Positions 8,141-20,219 of a stretch of DNA of 64,000 nt are shown here, piece by piece. The notes beneath the pieces are model-generated. The model had not been told where the DNA came from, ran no database searches, and saw only the letters and a list, made by a program, of their open reading frames with translations. The number at the start of each line of letters is the position of its first letter. Positions within the stretch are counted from its first letter, which is position 1. This DNA comes from Aureimonas endophytica (lineage in GTDB: Bacteria > Pseudomonadota > Alphaproteobacteria > Rhizobiales > Rhizobiaceae). A program made the position numbers and the translations under genes. Location: NCBI RefSeq assembly GCF_014642635.1, contig NZ_BMIQ01000004.1, positions 1 to 64,000 of the forward strand, read 5' to 3'.

Positions 8141-11137
8141 TCAGCCGAGCGCCTCTTCCAGGAAGGTCTGGAGCTGCGCCTGATGCTTCGACATGGTGCC
8201 CGCCGCCGGCGAGGCCGCGGCCGGGCGGCCGGCATAGCGCACGCGCCGGCGATCGGCGCCGATATGGTCGAGCACCCATTCGAGATAGGGGTCGATGAAG
8301 CTCCAGGCGCCCATGTTCTTGGGCTCCTCCTGGCACCAAACCATCTCGGCCTGCTTGAAGCGCGACAGCTCGCCGATCAGCGCTTTCGCCGGGAACGGAT
8401 AGAGCTGTTCGAGACGCAGGAGATAGACGTCATCGACGCCGCGCTTCTCGCGCTCCTCGTAGAGGTCGTAATAGACCTTGCCCGAGCACATCACGACGCG
8501 CCGCATCTTGGCGTCCTTCGCCAGCTTGATGGCGGAGTCCTTCTTCATCTCCGCATCGTCCCAGAGCAGACGATGGAAGCTCGTGTCCCCCGCCATTTCC
8601 GAGAGGTCCGAGACGGCGCGCTTGTGGCGCAGCAGGGACTTCGGCGTCATCAGGATCAGGGGCTTGCGGAAGTCGCGCTTCAGCTGGCGGCGCAGGGCGT
8701 GGAAATAGTTCGCCGGCGTCGTCAGGTTGGCGACCTGCATGTTGTCCTGGGCGCACATCTGGAGATAGCGCTCCAGCCGCGCCGAGGAGTGCTCCGGCCC
8801 CTGCCCCTCATAGCCATGCGGCAGCAGCATCACGAGGCCGGACATGCGCAGCCACTTCGCCTCGCCGGACGAGATGAACTGGTCGACCACGACCTGCGCG
8901 CCATTGGCGAAATCGCCGAACTGGGCTTCCCAGAGCGTCAGCGCGTTCGGCTCGGCCAGCGAATAGCCGTATTCGAAGCCGAGCACCGCCTCCTCCGAGA
9001 GCATCGAGTTGATGACCTCATAGGTCGCCTGGCCCTTGGCGAGGTTGGAGAGCGGCACGTAGCGCGTCTCCTCCTCCTGGTCGTAGAGCACCGAATGGCG
9101 CTGCGAGAAGGTGCCGCGCTCGGAATCCTGGCCGGACAGGCGGACGGGATGGCCTTCCGTCACCAGCGTGCCGAAGGCCAGCGCCTCGCCGGTCGCCCAG
9201 TCGATATTCTCGCCGCTCTCGATCGCCTTGCCGCGATTCTCCATGAAGCGCTGGATGGTGCGGTGGACGTTGAAGCCTTCCGGCACGGTGGCGAGCTTGG
9301 CGCCGATCTCCTTCAGCGCCTTCAGCGGCACGCCGGTCGCGCCGCGGCGCGGCTCGTCCTCGGAGGCCGCGCGGCGCAGGCCCGACCACGCGCCGTCCAG
9401 CCAGTCGGCCTTGTTCGGATTGTAGTTCTGGCCGGTCTCGTGCTCGGTCTCCAGATGCTGGCGCCATTCGGCGCGCCGGGCATCGACATCCTCCTGGCTG
9501 ACCGCGCCCTCGGCGACGAGGCGCTTGGTATAGAGTTCCAGCGTCGTCTCGTGGCCGCGGATGACCTTGTACATCTTCGGCTGGGTGAAGCCCGGCTCGT
9601 CGCCCTCGTTATGGCCGAAGCGGCGATAGCAGAACATGTCCACCACGACCGGCTTCTGGAACTGCATGCGGAACTCGATCGCGATCTTGGCCGCGAAGGT
9701 CACCGCTTCCGGATCGTCGCCATTGACGTGGATGATCGGCGCCTCGACCATCTTCGCCACGTCCGACGGATAGGGCGAGGAGCGCGAGAAGCGCGGATTG
9801 GTGGTGAAGCCGATCTGGTTGTTGATGATGAAATGCAGCGTGCCGGCGACGCGGTGGCCCTTGAGGCCCGACAGGCCGAAGCATTCCGCGACGACGCCCT
9901 GGCCGGCGAAGGCCGCGTCGCCATGGATCAGCAGCGGCAGGACGTTGGAGCGCTGCTCCAGGTTCGGCGTCTCGATCTGGGCCTTGCGGGCGAGCTGGTC
10001 CTGCTTGGCGCGCGCCTTGCCCATCACGACCGGGTTGACGATTTCGAGATGCGAGGGATTGGCGGTCAGCGACAGATGCACCCGGTTGCCGTCGAACTCG
10101 CGGTCCGAGGAGGCGCCGAGATGGTACTTCACGTCGCCCGAGCCCTCGACGTCCTCCGGCTTGTAGGAGCCGCCCTGGAATTCGTGGAAGATGGCGCGGT
10201 GCGGCTTGTTCATCACCTGCGACAGGACGTTCAGCCGGCCGCGATGGGCCATGCCGAGCACGATCTCCTGGAGGCCGAGCTGGCCGCCGCGCTTGATGAT
10301 CTGCTCCAGCGCCGGGATCAGCGATTCGCCGCCGTCGAGGCCGAAGCGCTTGGTGCCCTTGTACTTGACGTCGAGGAACTTCTCGAAGCCCTCCGCCTCG
10401 ATCAGCTTGTTGAGGATCGCCCGGCGGCCTTCCGGCGTGAAGCCGACGCCTTTGTCGTGGCCCTCGATGCGCTCCTGGATCCACTGCTTCTCGACCGGGT
10501 TCGAGATATGCATGAATTCCCAGCCGATCGTGGAGCAATAGGTGCGCTCCAGGATCTCGACCATCTGGCGGATGGTCGCGAATTCGAGGCCGAGGACGTT
10601 GTCGATGAAGATCTTGCGGTCGAGATCGCCGTCCTCGAAGCCGTAGGCCTTGGGCGAGAGCTCGTTATAGTCCTCGTCCGGCTGGGCGGCGATGCCGAGC
10701 GGGTCGAGCTTGGCATGGAGATGGCCGCGCACGCGATAGGCGCGGATCAGCATGAGAGCGCGCACCGAATCGCGCGTCGCCTGGAGGATGGCGGCTTCCG
10801 AGACCTCGGTGCCCTTGGCCTTGGCGACGTCCGCCGCCTTGTCCTTCAGCTTGGTCTCGATGCGCTTCTCGGCCTCGCCCCAATTGCCGTCGAGGGCGGA
10901 GACGAGCTCGCCATTGGCGACGATCGGCCAGTTGCCGCGCTTCCAGGAGGCGCCCTCGGCATTCTTGAGGACGATCGCCTTCTCGTCCTTCAGCTCGCCG
11001 AAGAAGGCCGCCCAGTCGCCCGCGACCGAGGCGGGGTCCTTCTCGTAGGCCGCGTAGAGTTCCTCGATATAGTCGGCATTGCCGCCATAGAGAAACGAGG
11101 TTTCGGAGAAGAAATCGTTCGCGGAATCGCGTGACAT
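8141..11137 (-). CDS. sucA: 2-oxoglutarate dehydrogenase E1
   Basis: A 998-residue thiamine-diphosphate enzyme that decarboxylates 2-oxoglutarate and succinylates the lipoyl group of SucB. The N-terminal segment [21 protein letters not shown] is the E2-binding part typical of OdhA/Suc[12 protein letters not shown] and the ThDP/Mg region with [10 protein letters not shown] lie in the middle, and the transketolase-like C-terminal half includes [15 protein letters not shown]. The start at 11135-11137 is chosen because an earlier in-frame ATG at 11221 would add an arginine-rich leader. The gene is third to fourth in the TCA operon. Confidence 0.97.
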   Translation of the reverse strand: MSRDSANDFFSETSFLYGGNADYIEELYAAYEKDPASVAGDWAAFFGELKDEKAIVLKNAEGASWKRGNWPIVANGELVSALDGNWGEAEKRIETKLKDKAADVAKAKGTEVSEAAILQATRDSVRALMLIRAYRVRGHLHAKLDPLGIAAQPDEDYNELSPKAYGFEDGDLDRKIFIDNVLGLEFATIRQMVEILERTYCSTIGWEFMHISNPVEKQWIQERIEGHDKGVGFTPEGRRAILNKLIEAEGFEKFLDVKYKGTKRFGLDGGESLIPALEQIIKRGGQLGLQEIVLGMAHRGRLNVLSQVMNKPHRAIFHEFQGGSYKPEDVEGSGDVKYHLGASSDREFDGNRVHLSLTANPSHLEIVNPVVMGKARAKQDQLARKAQIETPNLEQRSNVLPLLIHGDAAFAGQGVVAECFGLSGLKGHRVAGTLHFIINNQIGFTTNPRFSRSSPYPSDVAKMVEAPIIHVNGDDPEAVTFAAKIAIEFRMQFQKPVVVDMFCYRRFGHNEGDEPGFTQPKMYKVIRGHETTLELYTKRLVAEGAVSQEDVDARRAEWRQHLETEHETGQNYNPNKADWLDGAWSGLRRAASEDEPRRGATGVPLKALKEIGAKLATVPEGFNVHRTIQRFMENRGKAIESGENIDWATGEALAFGTLVTEGHPVRLSGQDSERGTFSQRHSVLYDQEEETRYVPLSNLAKGQATYEVINSMLSEEAVLGFEYGYSLAEPNALTLWEAQFGDFANGAQVVVDQFISSGEAKWLRMSGLVMLLPHGYEGQGPEHSSARLERYLQMCAQDNMQVANLTTPANYFHALRRQLKRDFRKPLILMTPKSLLRHKRAVSDLSEMAGDTSFHRLLWDDAEMKKDSAIKLAKDAKMRRVVMCSGKVYYDLYEEREKRGVDDVYLLRLEQLYPFPAKALIGELSRFKQAEMVWCQEEPKNMGAWSFIDPYLEWVLDHIGADRRRVRYAGRPAAASPAAGTMSKHQAQLQTFLEEALG

Positions 11138-11221
11138 GGTCGGGTCTTCGCGGCGCCGGCGCTGCGGCGGCCGCCTCCTCTCAAGGGTCGAGAGCGGGCG
11201 CGGGCGCCCGCCGGTTTCCAT

Positions 11222-12124
11222 TCAGCCCTTCAGGACGTCGACCAGGGTCGCGCCCAGGCGGGCGGGCGAGGGCGACACGCGGATGCCCGCCGCTTCCATC
11301 GCCGCGATCTTCGATTCGGCATCGCCCTTGCCGCCGGACACGACGGCGCCGGCATGGCCCATCGTTCGGCCCTTGGGGGCGGTGCGGCCGGCGATGAAGC
11401 CGACCATCGGCTTCTTGCGGCCCTTCTTCGCCTCGTCGATGAGGAACTGCGCCGCGTCCTCCTCGGCCGAGCCGCCGATCTCGCCGATCATCACGATCGA
11501 CTTCGTCGCATCATCGGCAAGGAACATTTCCAAAACGTCGATGAACTCCGTGCCCTTCACCGGGTCGCCGCCGATGCCGACGGCCGTGGTCTGGCCGAGA
11601 CCCTCGTTCGAGGTCTGGAAGACCGCCTCATATGTAAGCGTTCCCGAGCGGGAAACGATCCCCACCGAGCCCTGGCGGAAGATCGAGCCGGGCATGATGC
11701 CGATCTTGCACTCGCCGGGCGTCAGGATGCCCGGGCAGTTCGGGCCGAGGAGGCGCGACTTCGACTTGTCGAGCCGGCCCTTGACGCGCACCATGTCGAG
11801 CACCGGAATGCCCTCGGTGATGCAGGTGATGAAGGGGATCTCGGCGTCGATCGCCTCGATGATGGCGTCGGCGGCACCGGCCGGCGGCACGTAGATCACC
11901 GAGGCGGTCGCGCCGGTCTTCTCCTTGGCCTCGGCGACGGTCGCGAAGATCGGCAGCGTCTCGCCGCTCGCGCCCGTCCAGTTCTCGCCGCCCTTCTTGG
12001 GATGGATGCCCGCCACCATGGTGCCGGCGTGATAGGCATTGGCCTGTTCGGTGTGGAACGTGCCGGTCTTGCCGGTCAGGCCCTGCACGATGACCTTGGT
12101 GTTCTTGTCGACGAGGATGGACAT
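11222..12124 (-). CDS. sucD: Succinyl-CoA synthetase alpha subunit
   Basis: A 300-residue subunit that binds CoA and carries the phosphohistidine. [18 protein letters not shown] is the usual N-terminus with the CoA-binding Rossmann fold. The active-site histidine is in [18 protein letters not shown] near residue 245. The ATG at 12122-12124 gives this standard start, while an earlier in-frame start would add 12 unrelated residues. Together with SucC it makes ATP or GTP from succinyl-CoA. Confidence 0.97.
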   Translation of the reverse strand: MSILVDKNTKVIVQGLTGKTGTFHTEQANAYHAGTMVAGIHPKKGGENWTGASGETLPIFATVAEAKEKTGATASVIYVPPAGAADAIIEAIDAEIPFITCITEGIPVLDMVRVKGRLDKSKSRLLGPNCPGILTPGECKIGIMPGSIFRQGSVGIVSRSGTLTYEAVFQTSNEGLGQTTAVGIGGDPVKGTEFIDVLEMFLADDATKSIVMIGEIGGSAEEDAAQFLIDEAKKGRKKPMVGFIAGRTAPKGRTMGHAGAVVSGGKGDAESKIAAMEAAGIRVSPSPARLGATLVDVLKG

Positions 12125-12219
12125 GGCGTTGCGCGAGACTCCGGATGGGTCGATCAGCAAAGGGCGGAAAGCGGGGAAGGGCCGGCACTCATAGGCGCCG
12201 GCCCGCCGTTCCGATGAGG

Positions 12220-13410
12220 TTACTTGATCGCCGCGACGATCTTCTTAGCCGCGTCGTCGAGATCGTCGGCCGCGGTGATGGCGAGACCCGATTCGTTCAG
12301 GATCTTCTTGCCGAGCTCGACATTCGTGCCTTCGAGGCGGACGACGAGCGGCACCTTGAGGCCGACCTCCTTCACCGCCGCGACGACGCCCTCGGCGATG
12401 ACGTCGCATTTCATGATGCCGCCGAAGATATTGACCAGGATGCCCTGGACGCGCGGATCGGCGGTGATGATCTTGAAGGCCGCCGCGACCTTCTCCTTGC
12501 TGGCGCCGCCGCCGACGTCGCAGAAATTCGCCGGCTCCTTGCCGTAGAGCTTGATGATGTCCATCGTCGCCATGGCGAGGCCGGCGCCGTTCACCATGCA
12601 GCCGATATTGCCGTCGAGCGCCACATAGGCGAGGTCCCACTTGGAGGCTTCGATCTCCTTGGCGTCCTCTTCGGTCTCGTCGCGCAGCGCCTTCATGTCG
12701 TCGTGGCGGAACAGCGCGTTGCCGTCGAAGGAGACCTTGGCGTCGAGCACGCGCAGGCGCCCGTCCTTCATCACGATCAGCGGGTTCACCTCGAGAAGGC
12801 TCATGTCCTTCTCGACGAAGGCCTTGTAGAGCACCGGGAAGAGGGCCAGCCCGTCCTCGCGCGCCGCGCCATCGAGCTTCAGCGCGTCGCAGAGCTTGCC
12901 GGCATCCGCCGCGGTGACGCCCGTCTCCGGGTCGATCGCCACGTTGACGATCTTTTCCGGCGTGTCGTGGGCCACCTTCTCGATATCCATGCCGCCTTCC
13001 GTCGAGACGACGAAGGCGACCTTGCCGACCGAGCGGTCGACGAGGATCGAGAGATAGAGCTCGCGGTCGATATCGGCGCCGTCCTCGATATAGAGACGGT
13101 TCACCTGCTTGCCCGCCTCGCCCGTCTGGGCGGTGACGAGCGTGTTGCCGAGCATCTCCTTGACGTTGGCGACGACGTCCTCGACGGATTTCGCGAGGCG
13201 CACGCCGCCCTTGGCCTCGGCGCCGAGCTCCTTGAACTTGCCCTTACCGCGACCGCCGGCATGGATCTGGCTCTTCACCACATAGAGCGGCCCCGGCAGC
13301 TGCTTCGCCGCGCCCTCGGCCTCCGAAGCCGAGGTGATCGCGACGCCCGAGGCGACCGGCGCGCCGAAGCCCTTCAGGACTTGCTTGGCCTGGTATTCAT
13401 GAATGTTCAT
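12220..13410 (-). CDS. sucC: Succinyl-CoA synthetase beta subunit (ADP-forming)
   Basis: A 396-residue subunit with an N-terminal ATP-grasp domain and a C-terminal CoA-ligase domain. [16 protein letters not shown] is the family start. [15 protein letters not shown] is the nucleotide-binding loop, and LEVNPLIV and [15 protein letters not shown] are conserved ligase motifs. The gene is 29 bases downstream of mdh and 95 bases upstream of sucD on the same strand. Confidence 0.97.
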   Translation of the reverse strand: MNIHEYQAKQVLKGFGAPVASGVAITSASEAEGAAKQLPGPLYVVKSQIHAGGRGKGKFKELGAEAKGGVRLAKSVEDVVANVKEMLGNTLVTAQTGEAGKQVNRLYIEDGADIDRELYLSILVDRSVGKVAFVVSTEGGMDIEKVAHDTPEKIVNVAIDPETGVTAADAGKLCDALKLDGAAREDGLALFPVLYKAFVEKDMSLLEVNPLIVMKDGRLRVLDAKVSFDGNALFRHDDMKALRDETEEDAKEIEASKWDLAYVALDGNIGCMVNGAGLAMATMDIIKLYGKEPANFCDVGGGASKEKVAAAFKIITADPRVQGILVNIFGGIMKCDVIAEGVVAAVKEVGLKVPLVVRLEGTNVELGKKILNESGLAITAADDLDDAAKKIVAAIK

Positions 13411-13439
13411 AAGGATCTATCCCGCTTTGGCGCGTCGGT

Positions 13440-14758
<1,319 letters not shown>

Positions 14759-15931
14759 TCAGGTCGGAGACGATCCCCCGGCCTCGCGGAGACCATAGTC
14801 GCCCGAACGCATCTCGATGAGGCGCGACACGGTCCGCTGGAATTCGAAGGCCTCCGCGCCCTGGCGGCCGGAATAGAGCGCCTCCACCGGCCCGTCGGCG
14901 GAGATCACGACGCGCCGGCCGGCGTCGTAGAGCGCGTCGATCAGCGTGATGAAGCGCTTGGCCTCGTTGCGCTCCGCCGGGCCCATGCGTGTCACGCCGT
15001 CGATGACGACCGTGTGAAACCGCGCCGCGATCGCCAGGAAATCCTCGGCGCCGAGCGGCCGGCCGACGAGGTCCTGAAAGGCGAAGCGGGCGACGCCGTT
15101 GCCGGCGGCCGGCACCGGCACGGTGCGGCCCTTGACGGACAGCGAGGCCGGGCGCGGCTTCTCGCCGGCGAGCAGCGTGCGGAAGGTCTCGTCCATCGCC
15201 CGCTCGGTCTCGGGTCCGAGCGGCGTCACGTAGAAGGCCGCCTCCCCCACCGAGGCGAGCCGGTAGTCCTGCGGCCCGTCGACCTTCACGACATCGACAT
15301 GGCTCTTCAGGATCTCGATGAAGGGCAGGAAGTCGCCGCGCTTCAGCCCGTCGCGATAGAGATCGTCCGGGGCGACGTTGGAGGTCGCGACCAGCGCCAC
15401 GCCTTCGGCGAAGAGCTGCTCGAACAGCCGGCGCAGGATCATCGCGTCGGCGACATCGGTCACGGTGAATTCGTCGAAGCAGAGAAGCTTCGCCTTCTCC
15501 GCCAGAGCCTTGGCGACGGGCGGGATCGGATCGCTGGCCTGGACGCGCCCTTCGCGCAGGGCCTTGCGATGCTCGCCGATACGCTCGTGCACCTCGCCCA
15601 TGAAGGCGTGGAAATGCAGGCGCCGCTTCGGCGCGGCGCTGGCATGGCGGAAGAAGATGTCCATCAGCATCGTCTTGCCGCGCCCGACCGCGCCATGGAT
15701 ATAGACGCCCCGCACCGGCTGCGGCGCCTTGGCCCGGCCGAAGAGCCAGCCGAGCGCGCTGCCCTTCGCCGCCAGCGTCGCGGCCGACAGGTCCTTGTCG
15801 AGCCGGTCGAGCCGGTCGGCGAGAAGGCGCTGATTGGCGTCGGGCTCGATCTCGCCGGAGGCGATCAGCCGTTCGAGGCTCTGGCGGACGGAGCCGGGAC
15901 GCGACTTGGCGGGAGGAAGAGAGGCTGTCAT
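14759..15931 (-). CDS. zapE: Cell division protein ZapE (AFG1-like ATPase)
   Basis: A 390-residue P-loop ATPase of the ZapE/AFG1 family, which in Escherichia coli acts on FtsZ rings under stress. The Walker A motif GAVGRGKTMLMD begins at residue 80 and the Walker B motif LLCFDEFTVTDVADAMIL lies near residue 150. An arginine-finger-like segment and RFITLIDALYD follow, as in the family. In alphaproteobacteria this gene commonly lies immediately upstream of mdh-sucCD, as here. The ATG at 15929-15931 gives a normal length. Confidence 0.92.
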   Translation of the reverse strand: MTASLPPAKSRPGSVRQSLERLIASGEIEPDANQRLLADRLDRLDKDLSAATLAAKGSALGWLFGRAKAPQPVRGVYIHGAVGRGKTMLMDIFFRHASAAPKRRLHFHAFMGEVHERIGEHRKALREGRVQASDPIPPVAKALAEKAKLLCFDEFTVTDVADAMILRRLFEQLFAEGVALVATSNVAPDDLYRDGLKRGDFLPFIEILKSHVDVVKVDGPQDYRLASVGEAAFYVTPLGPETERAMDETFRTLLAGEKPRPASLSVKGRTVPVPAAGNGVARFAFQDLVGRPLGAEDFLAIAARFHTVVIDGVTRMGPAERNEAKRFITLIDALYDAGRRVVISADGPVEALYSGRQGAEAFEFQRTVSRLIEMRSGDYGLREAGGSSPT

Positions 15932-16032
15932 CGAATCTCCGCCATGCCTCCCCTCGCCGCCGTCCCGTCCCCCTCTAACGCGGAAGGACTAAGACCGTCT
16001 AAAGCCGGCTAAGATTCGGAGGGAAACGGCGG

Positions 16033-16053
16033 GCCGGCCCTCCGGGGGCCGGT
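16033..16053 (-). terminator. Possible terminator of the Omp19-like gene
   Basis: GCCGGCCC (16033-16040) pairs with GGGCCGGT (16046-16053) across a 5-base loop, 18 bases beyond the stop codon of the minus-strand lipoprotein gene. There is only a weak T-rich tail (GTTTCCC), so it may be rho-assisted. Confidence 0.4.
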
Positions 16054-16070
16054 CCCTGCTCTGGCGGAGA

Positions 16071-16622
16071 TCAGCGATAGAGGCTGATCTGCTGGCCGCC
16101 GGTGGTCGAGCCGTCATAGCGCTGGCCGCCGGCCGAGGACAGGTTGGCAACCGTCGAGCCGCCAGAATCCTTCAGCACCACCTGTCCGCCGGCGACGTCC
16201 CAGGCAGTGACATCGGCGACCTGACCCGGGCAGCCGCGCGAGGCGGCGCGATAGCCGCCGGTCCATTTGGTCAGGGCCATGAAGATCTGGCAGCTGCCGC
16301 CGCCGGTCGAAACCTTCCAGGCGCCGACGAGGCCTTCGCGCTTCACCGGCTCGGCCGAGGCGGTCTGCGCCGGCTGCGCGGCGCCCGAACTGGCCGGCGT
16401 GGCGTCGGCGGCGGGGGCGGCCGGGGCCGGCGGAATCGCCGCCTGCTGCACCGGCGGGGGCGGCGGAGGCGGCGGCGGCAGCTGGCTCGACTGGACCGGG
16501 CTCGTCGGGGCCGCGGTCAGCGGCGCGGGACGGCTATAGTCAGCGGCAGGCGAGGCGCTCTGGCAGGCGGCCAGCGCCGCAAGGGCCGCCAGCGCCGCGC
16601 CCGTCGTCAGGATCTGCTTCAT
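16071..16622 (-). CDS. omp19: Omp19-like lipoprotein with AprI/Inh protease-inhibitor domain
   Basis: A 183-residue lipoprotein. The lipobox (LAALAAC, C20) marks lipid attachment; residues ~30-95 are a Pro/Ala linker with a run of nine prolines. The C-terminal ~85 residues resemble the AprI/Inh beta-barrel found in Brucella Omp19: an early VGAWKVSTGGGSCQI, GYRAASRGCPGQVADVTAW with the paired cysteine, and the closing YDGSTTGGQQISLYR. Brucella Omp19 is an outer-membrane lipoprotein that inhibits host proteases; the present protein would be on the outer membrane or periplasmic side. The ATG at 16620-16622 is chosen because the signal peptide begins there. Confidence 0.85.
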   Translation of the reverse strand: MKQILTTGAALAALAALAACQSASPAADYSRPAPLTAAPTSPVQSSQLPPPPPPPPPVQQAAIPPAPAAPAADATPASSGAAQPAQTASAEPVKREGLVGAWKVSTGGGSCQIFMALTKWTGGYRAASRGCPGQVADVTAWDVAGGQVVLKDSGGSTVANLSSAGGQRYDGSTTGGQQISLYR

Positions 16623-16839
16623 CCACCCGTTCCCCTTGCGGACCCGCGAAGGCGCGGCGCCCGTCTTCGTCCCCGTTCGCGCGCCCGGCGGGCCGCCTTT
16701 CGCGAAAGGCGGGTTCGACCGGGCGTTGTCATTGGTTAAAATTAGCACAAAGCCGCGAGGTCAACAGGCGAAGCCGTTCCTCGCGACCAGAAAAGCGCGC
16801 GCCGTTGCCGCTTTGCCGAGGGGGCGGCGCCCGCTCCCG

Positions 16840-17499
16840 TCAGGCCGCCCGCTCGGCGTCGACATTCGGGCGCTGGAAATCGCCGCTCACCGGGTCCATC
16901 GCCCAGAGCTCGCCGGTCGAGATGTCGAACCAGGCGCCGTGAATGGCGAGTTCGCCCGCCGCCTCGCGCTCGGCGACATAGGGGAAGCTGCGCAGATTGT
17001 TGATCGAATAGCGGATGGAGATGCGCTCCAGCGCCGTCTGGCGCTCGGTCGCCGTCAGGTCGGCGATGGCGGCGACGCCGCGCGCCGGCTCGTCGACGAG
17101 GCTCATCCAGCGGCCGATGAAGTCGGCCGGCGACAGGGGATCGCCGCCCTCCGTCAGCGCGGCCTTGATGCCGCCGCAGCGGCCATGGCCGAGGATCAGG
17201 ATGTTCTTCACCTTAAGGCCGACCACCGCGAACTCGATCGCCGCCGAGGTGCCGTGATAATCGTCGTTCGGCCCGAAGGGCGGCACGAGATTGGCGACGT
17301 TGCGCACGACGAAGAGCTCGCCCGGGGCCGAGTCGAAGATGATCTCGGGCGCGGCGCGGGAATCGCAGCAGGCGATGACCATGGTCTCCGGCGCCTGCCC
17401 CTCGCGGGCGAGCGCCCGGTAGCGCGCCTCCTCCGCCGCGTAGCGACCGCTCATGAAGGCGTCATGGCCGGCGAGAAGATGGTCCGGAAGCAGGGCCAT
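16840..17499 (-). CDS. Beta-class carbonic anhydrase
   Basis: A 219-residue zinc enzyme that interconverts CO2 and bicarbonate. The zinc ligands are visible: C44 and D46 with R48 in ACCDSR, and H105 with C108 in GHGRCGG. RNVANLVPP is the conserved active-site segment. I choose the ATG at 17497-17499, 7 bases after GGAG, over a GTG at 17520 that lies upstream in the same frame. No bicarbonate transporter lies next to it, so it probably supplies bicarbonate for general metabolism. Confidence 0.92.
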   Translation of the reverse strand: MALLPDHLLAGHDAFMSGRYAAEEARYRALAREGQAPETMVIACCDSRAAPEIIFDSAPGELFVVRNVANLVPPFGPNDDYHGTSAAIEFAVVGLKVKNILILGHGRCGGIKAALTEGGDPLSPADFIGRWMSLVDEPARGVAAIADLTATERQTALERISIRYSINNLRSFPYVAEREAAGELAIHGAWFDISTGELWAMDPVSGDFQRPNVDAERAA

Positions 17500-17666
17500 G
17501 GGGTCTCCGTTGAGCGTCACACATGGGAAATGCTCCCTGGCGAGTTAGGCGCGATGCTGCATCGCGTCAAGCGAAGGGCCGTTCGGCGGAGCCGGGAAAA
17601 CCGGGTGGGCGGCTGGAAGCGGGGCGGCGCAGAATGCGCGTCGCACCTCGTTCGGAGACAAGCCCC

Positions 17667-18278
17667 ATGCGCCTGGAATTCCTCCTGACTTCCCTGGTCG
17701 TCGCGGCCTCGCCCGGCACCGGCGTGCTCGTCACGCTCGGCGCCGGCCTGTCGCGCGGTGCGCGGGCGGCGCTCGTCGCCGCCTTCGGCTGCACGCTCGG
17801 CATCGTGCCGCACATGGCCGCCGCCGCGACCGGGCTCGCCGCCCTTCTCCATGCCAGCGCCATCGCCTTCGCCGCGCTGAAATATGCAGGCGTCGCCTAT
17901 CTCCTGTTCATGGCCGTCGCGACGCTGCGGGACGGCGGCGGCCTTTCCGCCGCGCCGGAGACGGCACCGCGCCGGGACCGCGACGTCGTTCTCTCGGCCG
18001 TCCTCGTCAATCTGCTCAATCCGAAACTGTCGATCTTCTTCCTTGCCTTCCTGCCGCAGTTCATCGGCGCGGCCGAGCCCGCCCCGCTGGCGCGGATGCT
18101 GGAGCTCTCGCTGGCCTTCATGGCGATCACCTTCGCCGTCTTCGCGCTCTACGGCCTTCTGGCGGCCGGGGCGAAGCGGCGCGTCGCGGCGAGCCCCGCC
18201 ATCCTCGCATGGCTGCGGCGAGGCTTTGCCGCCGCCTTTCTCGGTCTCGGCCTGCGACTGGCCGCGACGGAGCGCTGA
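17667..18278 (+). CDS. LysE family exporter
   Basis: A 203-residue membrane protein with about six hydrophobic segments. Key LysE/RhtB features are ASPGTGVLVTLGAGLSRGARA near the start, LKYAGVAYLLFMA in the middle and NLLNPKLSIFFLAFLPQF. It is the second member of this family in the window and is only distantly similar to the one at 5837-6478. The ATG at 17667 follows GGAG by 9 bases and begins directly at the first helix. It is divergent from the carbonic anhydrase gene; the substrate is unknown. Confidence 0.88.
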   Translation: MRLEFLLTSLVVAASPGTGVLVTLGAGLSRGARAALVAAFGCTLGIVPHMAAAATGLAALLHASAIAFAALKYAGVAYLLFMAVATLRDGGGLSAAPETAPRRDRDVVLSAVLVNLLNPKLSIFFLAFLPQFIGAAEPAPLARMLELSLAFMAITFAVFALYGLLAAGAKRRVAASPAILAWLRRGFAAAFLGLGLRLAATER

Positions 18279-19040
18279 TCAGACGCGGATCGCGATCGGC
18301 AGGCCATGGGCGTCGCGGCCCGGCGGGTCGGGAAAGGACAGGGTCTCGCCCCGCGCGTGCCGGCCGGCGACGAGCAGCATGGCGCAGGCGTCGAGCCGGT
18401 CGTCCTCTCCCGTCTTCGCCGGAAGCGCGGCCGACAGCAACTCGGCGGGAAGCGCATGAGCCAGGAGCAGCGTCCGGCGTTCGAGGAGACCGGGCGGATG
18501 CGGGCGGCTCTTCATCTTCTTCGGCAGACTCAGGGGGATGCCGCCGTTGAGTTGGCAGAAGGCGAGTTCCGGGTGGCTTTCGATCAGGCGATCCGCAAGA
18601 CCCGGTCGGGCGCGCAAAAGGCGATCGATCTCGAGAATCTTCGGAAAAAGCATGAAGCCCTGCCGCGACACGCCGCGCGGCGGATCGGAGAGCGTGCGGG
18701 CGATCGCATTCGCCCGCGCATGCGCGGCTGAACGGGCGATGTCGTCCTCATGCGGGCCCGGATCGGCTTCGACGGCGGCGCGTGCGGGAATCGAAAAGAC
18801 GCTCGACTGGCGTCCTGCGAGACATGGCCGAGCCGCCGCCTCCGCGACCCGCCCCGGACCGACGATCCGCTCGGGCAAGCCGATCGGCATGTCGACGGCG
18901 ATCGCGGCATCTGACGGAAGACTATCGAGCAGCGTTTCGAAACGTGGAAAGACGCGGAGGAACGGTGCCTCGCCGGCGATCGCGATCGCCGCGATCCAGC
19001 CCGCCCGGCAGCCGTCGACGCCGGCGAGCGCCCGGCTCAC
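18279..19040 (-). CDS. DUF429 domain protein
   Basis: A 253-residue protein. The start MSRALAGVDGCRAGWIAAI and the following VDMPIGLP, CLAGRQSSVF and SHPELAFCQLNGG match the DUF429 family, which is predicted to have an RNase H-like fold but has no proven activity. The D in GVDGC and the D in VDMPIG are the likely acidic residues. It begins with GTG at 19038-19040, overlapping the stop of the pyridoxal kinase gene by 4 bases (GTGA), so the two are translated together. Confidence 0.82.
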   Translation of the reverse strand: MSRALAGVDGCRAGWIAAIAIAGEAPFLRVFPRFETLLDSLPSDAAIAVDMPIGLPERIVGPGRVAEAAARPCLAGRQSSVFSIPARAAVEADPGPHEDDIARSAAHARANAIARTLSDPPRGVSRQGFMLFPKILEIDRLLRARPGLADRLIESHPELAFCQLNGGIPLSLPKKMKSRPHPPGLLERRTLLLAHALPAELLSAALPAKTGEDDRLDACAMLLVAGRHARGETLSFPDPPGRDAHGLPIAIRV

Positions 19041-19930
19041 CGGCGGCGGTGCCCCGCCGGACGGCCGAGCTGGCGCAGCTGCACCATGGCCATCGGATGT
19101 TTCAGGCTCTCGGCATCGGTTTCGAGCGTCAGTTCGTCGGCGCCGCGCGTCGTGGTGCGCGCGAGAATCTCGTAGACGGCCGCCGTGGTCGTCTGGAGCG
19201 CCTTTTCCGGCGGCAGCCCGGCGAGCAGCCGCGCCAGGAACACCGCCGAGGTGAGGTCGCCCAGCCCGTGCGGCGCGTCGGCGATCTCGCGATGCTCGGC
19301 GAGAAGGGTGCGGCTGCCGTCGACGAGAAGATTGCCCGTCCCGCCCTTCAGGAGCGAGAAGGCCGAGGTGACGACGACGGTCGAGGGGCCGAGGCCGAGC
19401 GCGGCCTGCGTCAGCTCGGCATTGCTGGCGAGCTCGTGCCCGGTGAGGAATTCCAGCTCGAAACGGTTCGGCGTCGCGAGGTCGGCGAGCGGCAGGAGCC
19501 GGTCGCGGATGGCCTGGAGCGTCGCTTCCGGCAGATAGAGCCGGCCGCCGTCGCCGGTGACGGGATCGAGCAGGAAGAGCGCGCGCGGATTGGCGCGCTT
19601 CACCGCCTCGACCAGCCGCGCCGCCGGCTCCACCTGTTCGGGCGCGCCGAAATAGCCGGTCAGCACCGCTCCGACCTCGCCCAGCCAGGGCGCGCGTTCG
19701 AGATCGGCCAGCATGGCGGCGAAATCGGCGGCGGGCGGCACGATGCGCGTCGAGGGTCCGTGGCCGGGATGCCAGGGCAGCGTCACCGTCGGCACCGACC
19801 AGACGGGATGGCCGAGCGATTCCAGCGCGAAGACGGCGGCGCGATTGCCGACCGTGCCGCGCACCACATGGCTGGAAATGGCGATCACCGCCGGTTTGTC
19901 CCCGCGCGCCGGGGGCTTCGCGTCGCTCAT
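19037..19930 (-). CDS. pdxY: Pyridoxal kinase
   Basis: A 297-residue ribokinase-like enzyme that phosphorylates pyridoxal in vitamin B6 salvage. VIAISSHVVRGTVGNRAAVFALESLG is the N-terminal substrate part, beginning with the conserved SSHV. LLDPVTGDGGRLYLPE and the anion-hole segment HGLGDLTSAVFLARLL near residue 235 complete the kinase. PdxY rather than PdxK is suggested by length and by the SSHV start. The gene is first of a pair with DUF429. Confidence 0.88.
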   Translation of the reverse strand: MSDAKPPARGDKPAVIAISSHVVRGTVGNRAAVFALESLGHPVWSVPTVTLPWHPGHGPSTRIVPPAADFAAMLADLERAPWLGEVGAVLTGYFGAPEQVEPAARLVEAVKRANPRALFLLDPVTGDGGRLYLPEATLQAIRDRLLPLADLATPNRFELEFLTGHELASNAELTQAALGLGPSTVVVTSAFSLLKGGTGNLLVDGSRTLLAEHREIADAPHGLGDLTSAVFLARLLAGLPPEKALQTTTAAVYEILARTTTRGADELTLETDAESLKHPMAMVQLRQLGRPAGHRRR

Positions 19931-19940
19931 GTGATCGCAG

Positions 19941-20219
19941 TCAACCCATCATCTGCCAGGCGAGGAGCCCGGCCAAGGCCAGAAAGCCGAGGAGGCCGAG
20001 CCCCCGTCCGAACCGCGTGCCGATCACCTCGATCCGGTCGTCCGGATCGGCGTCGCGCGCGCCGAAATGGCCGACGAGATCGGTCATGGCCTGGCCGGCA
20101 TGGGCGCCGATCTGCGGATCGGTCTCCTGCCGGACGCGCCGAAGGATCGCGGCCGATTCGGCGAGCCGCGCCGCATCCTCTTCGTCCCGCCCCGGCGGCC
20201 TGTCGTTCTCGTGTCGCAT
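19941..20219 (-). CDS. Small tail-anchored membrane protein
   Basis: A 92-residue protein with a charged, helical N-terminal part (RHENDRPPGRDEEDAARLAE) and a single hydrophobic segment at the very end (LGLLGFLALAGLLAWQMM). This topology is of the tail-anchored kind. The ATG at 20217-20219 is preferred to a TTG seven codons earlier. It lies 10 bases upstream of pdxY on the same strand. I recognise no family, and its function is unknown. Confidence 0.6.
   Translation of the reverse strand: MRHENDRPPGRDEEDAARLAESAAILRRVRQETDPQIGAHAGQAMTDLVGHFGARDADPDDRIEVIGTRFGRGLGLLGFLALAGLLAWQMMG

Noticed and set aside
7754-11134. An 1,126-codon open frame on the plus strand opposite sucA and part of sucB
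   Set aside because: The same reasoning applies: antisense to two clear TCA genes, with the composition of a shadow frame and no motif.
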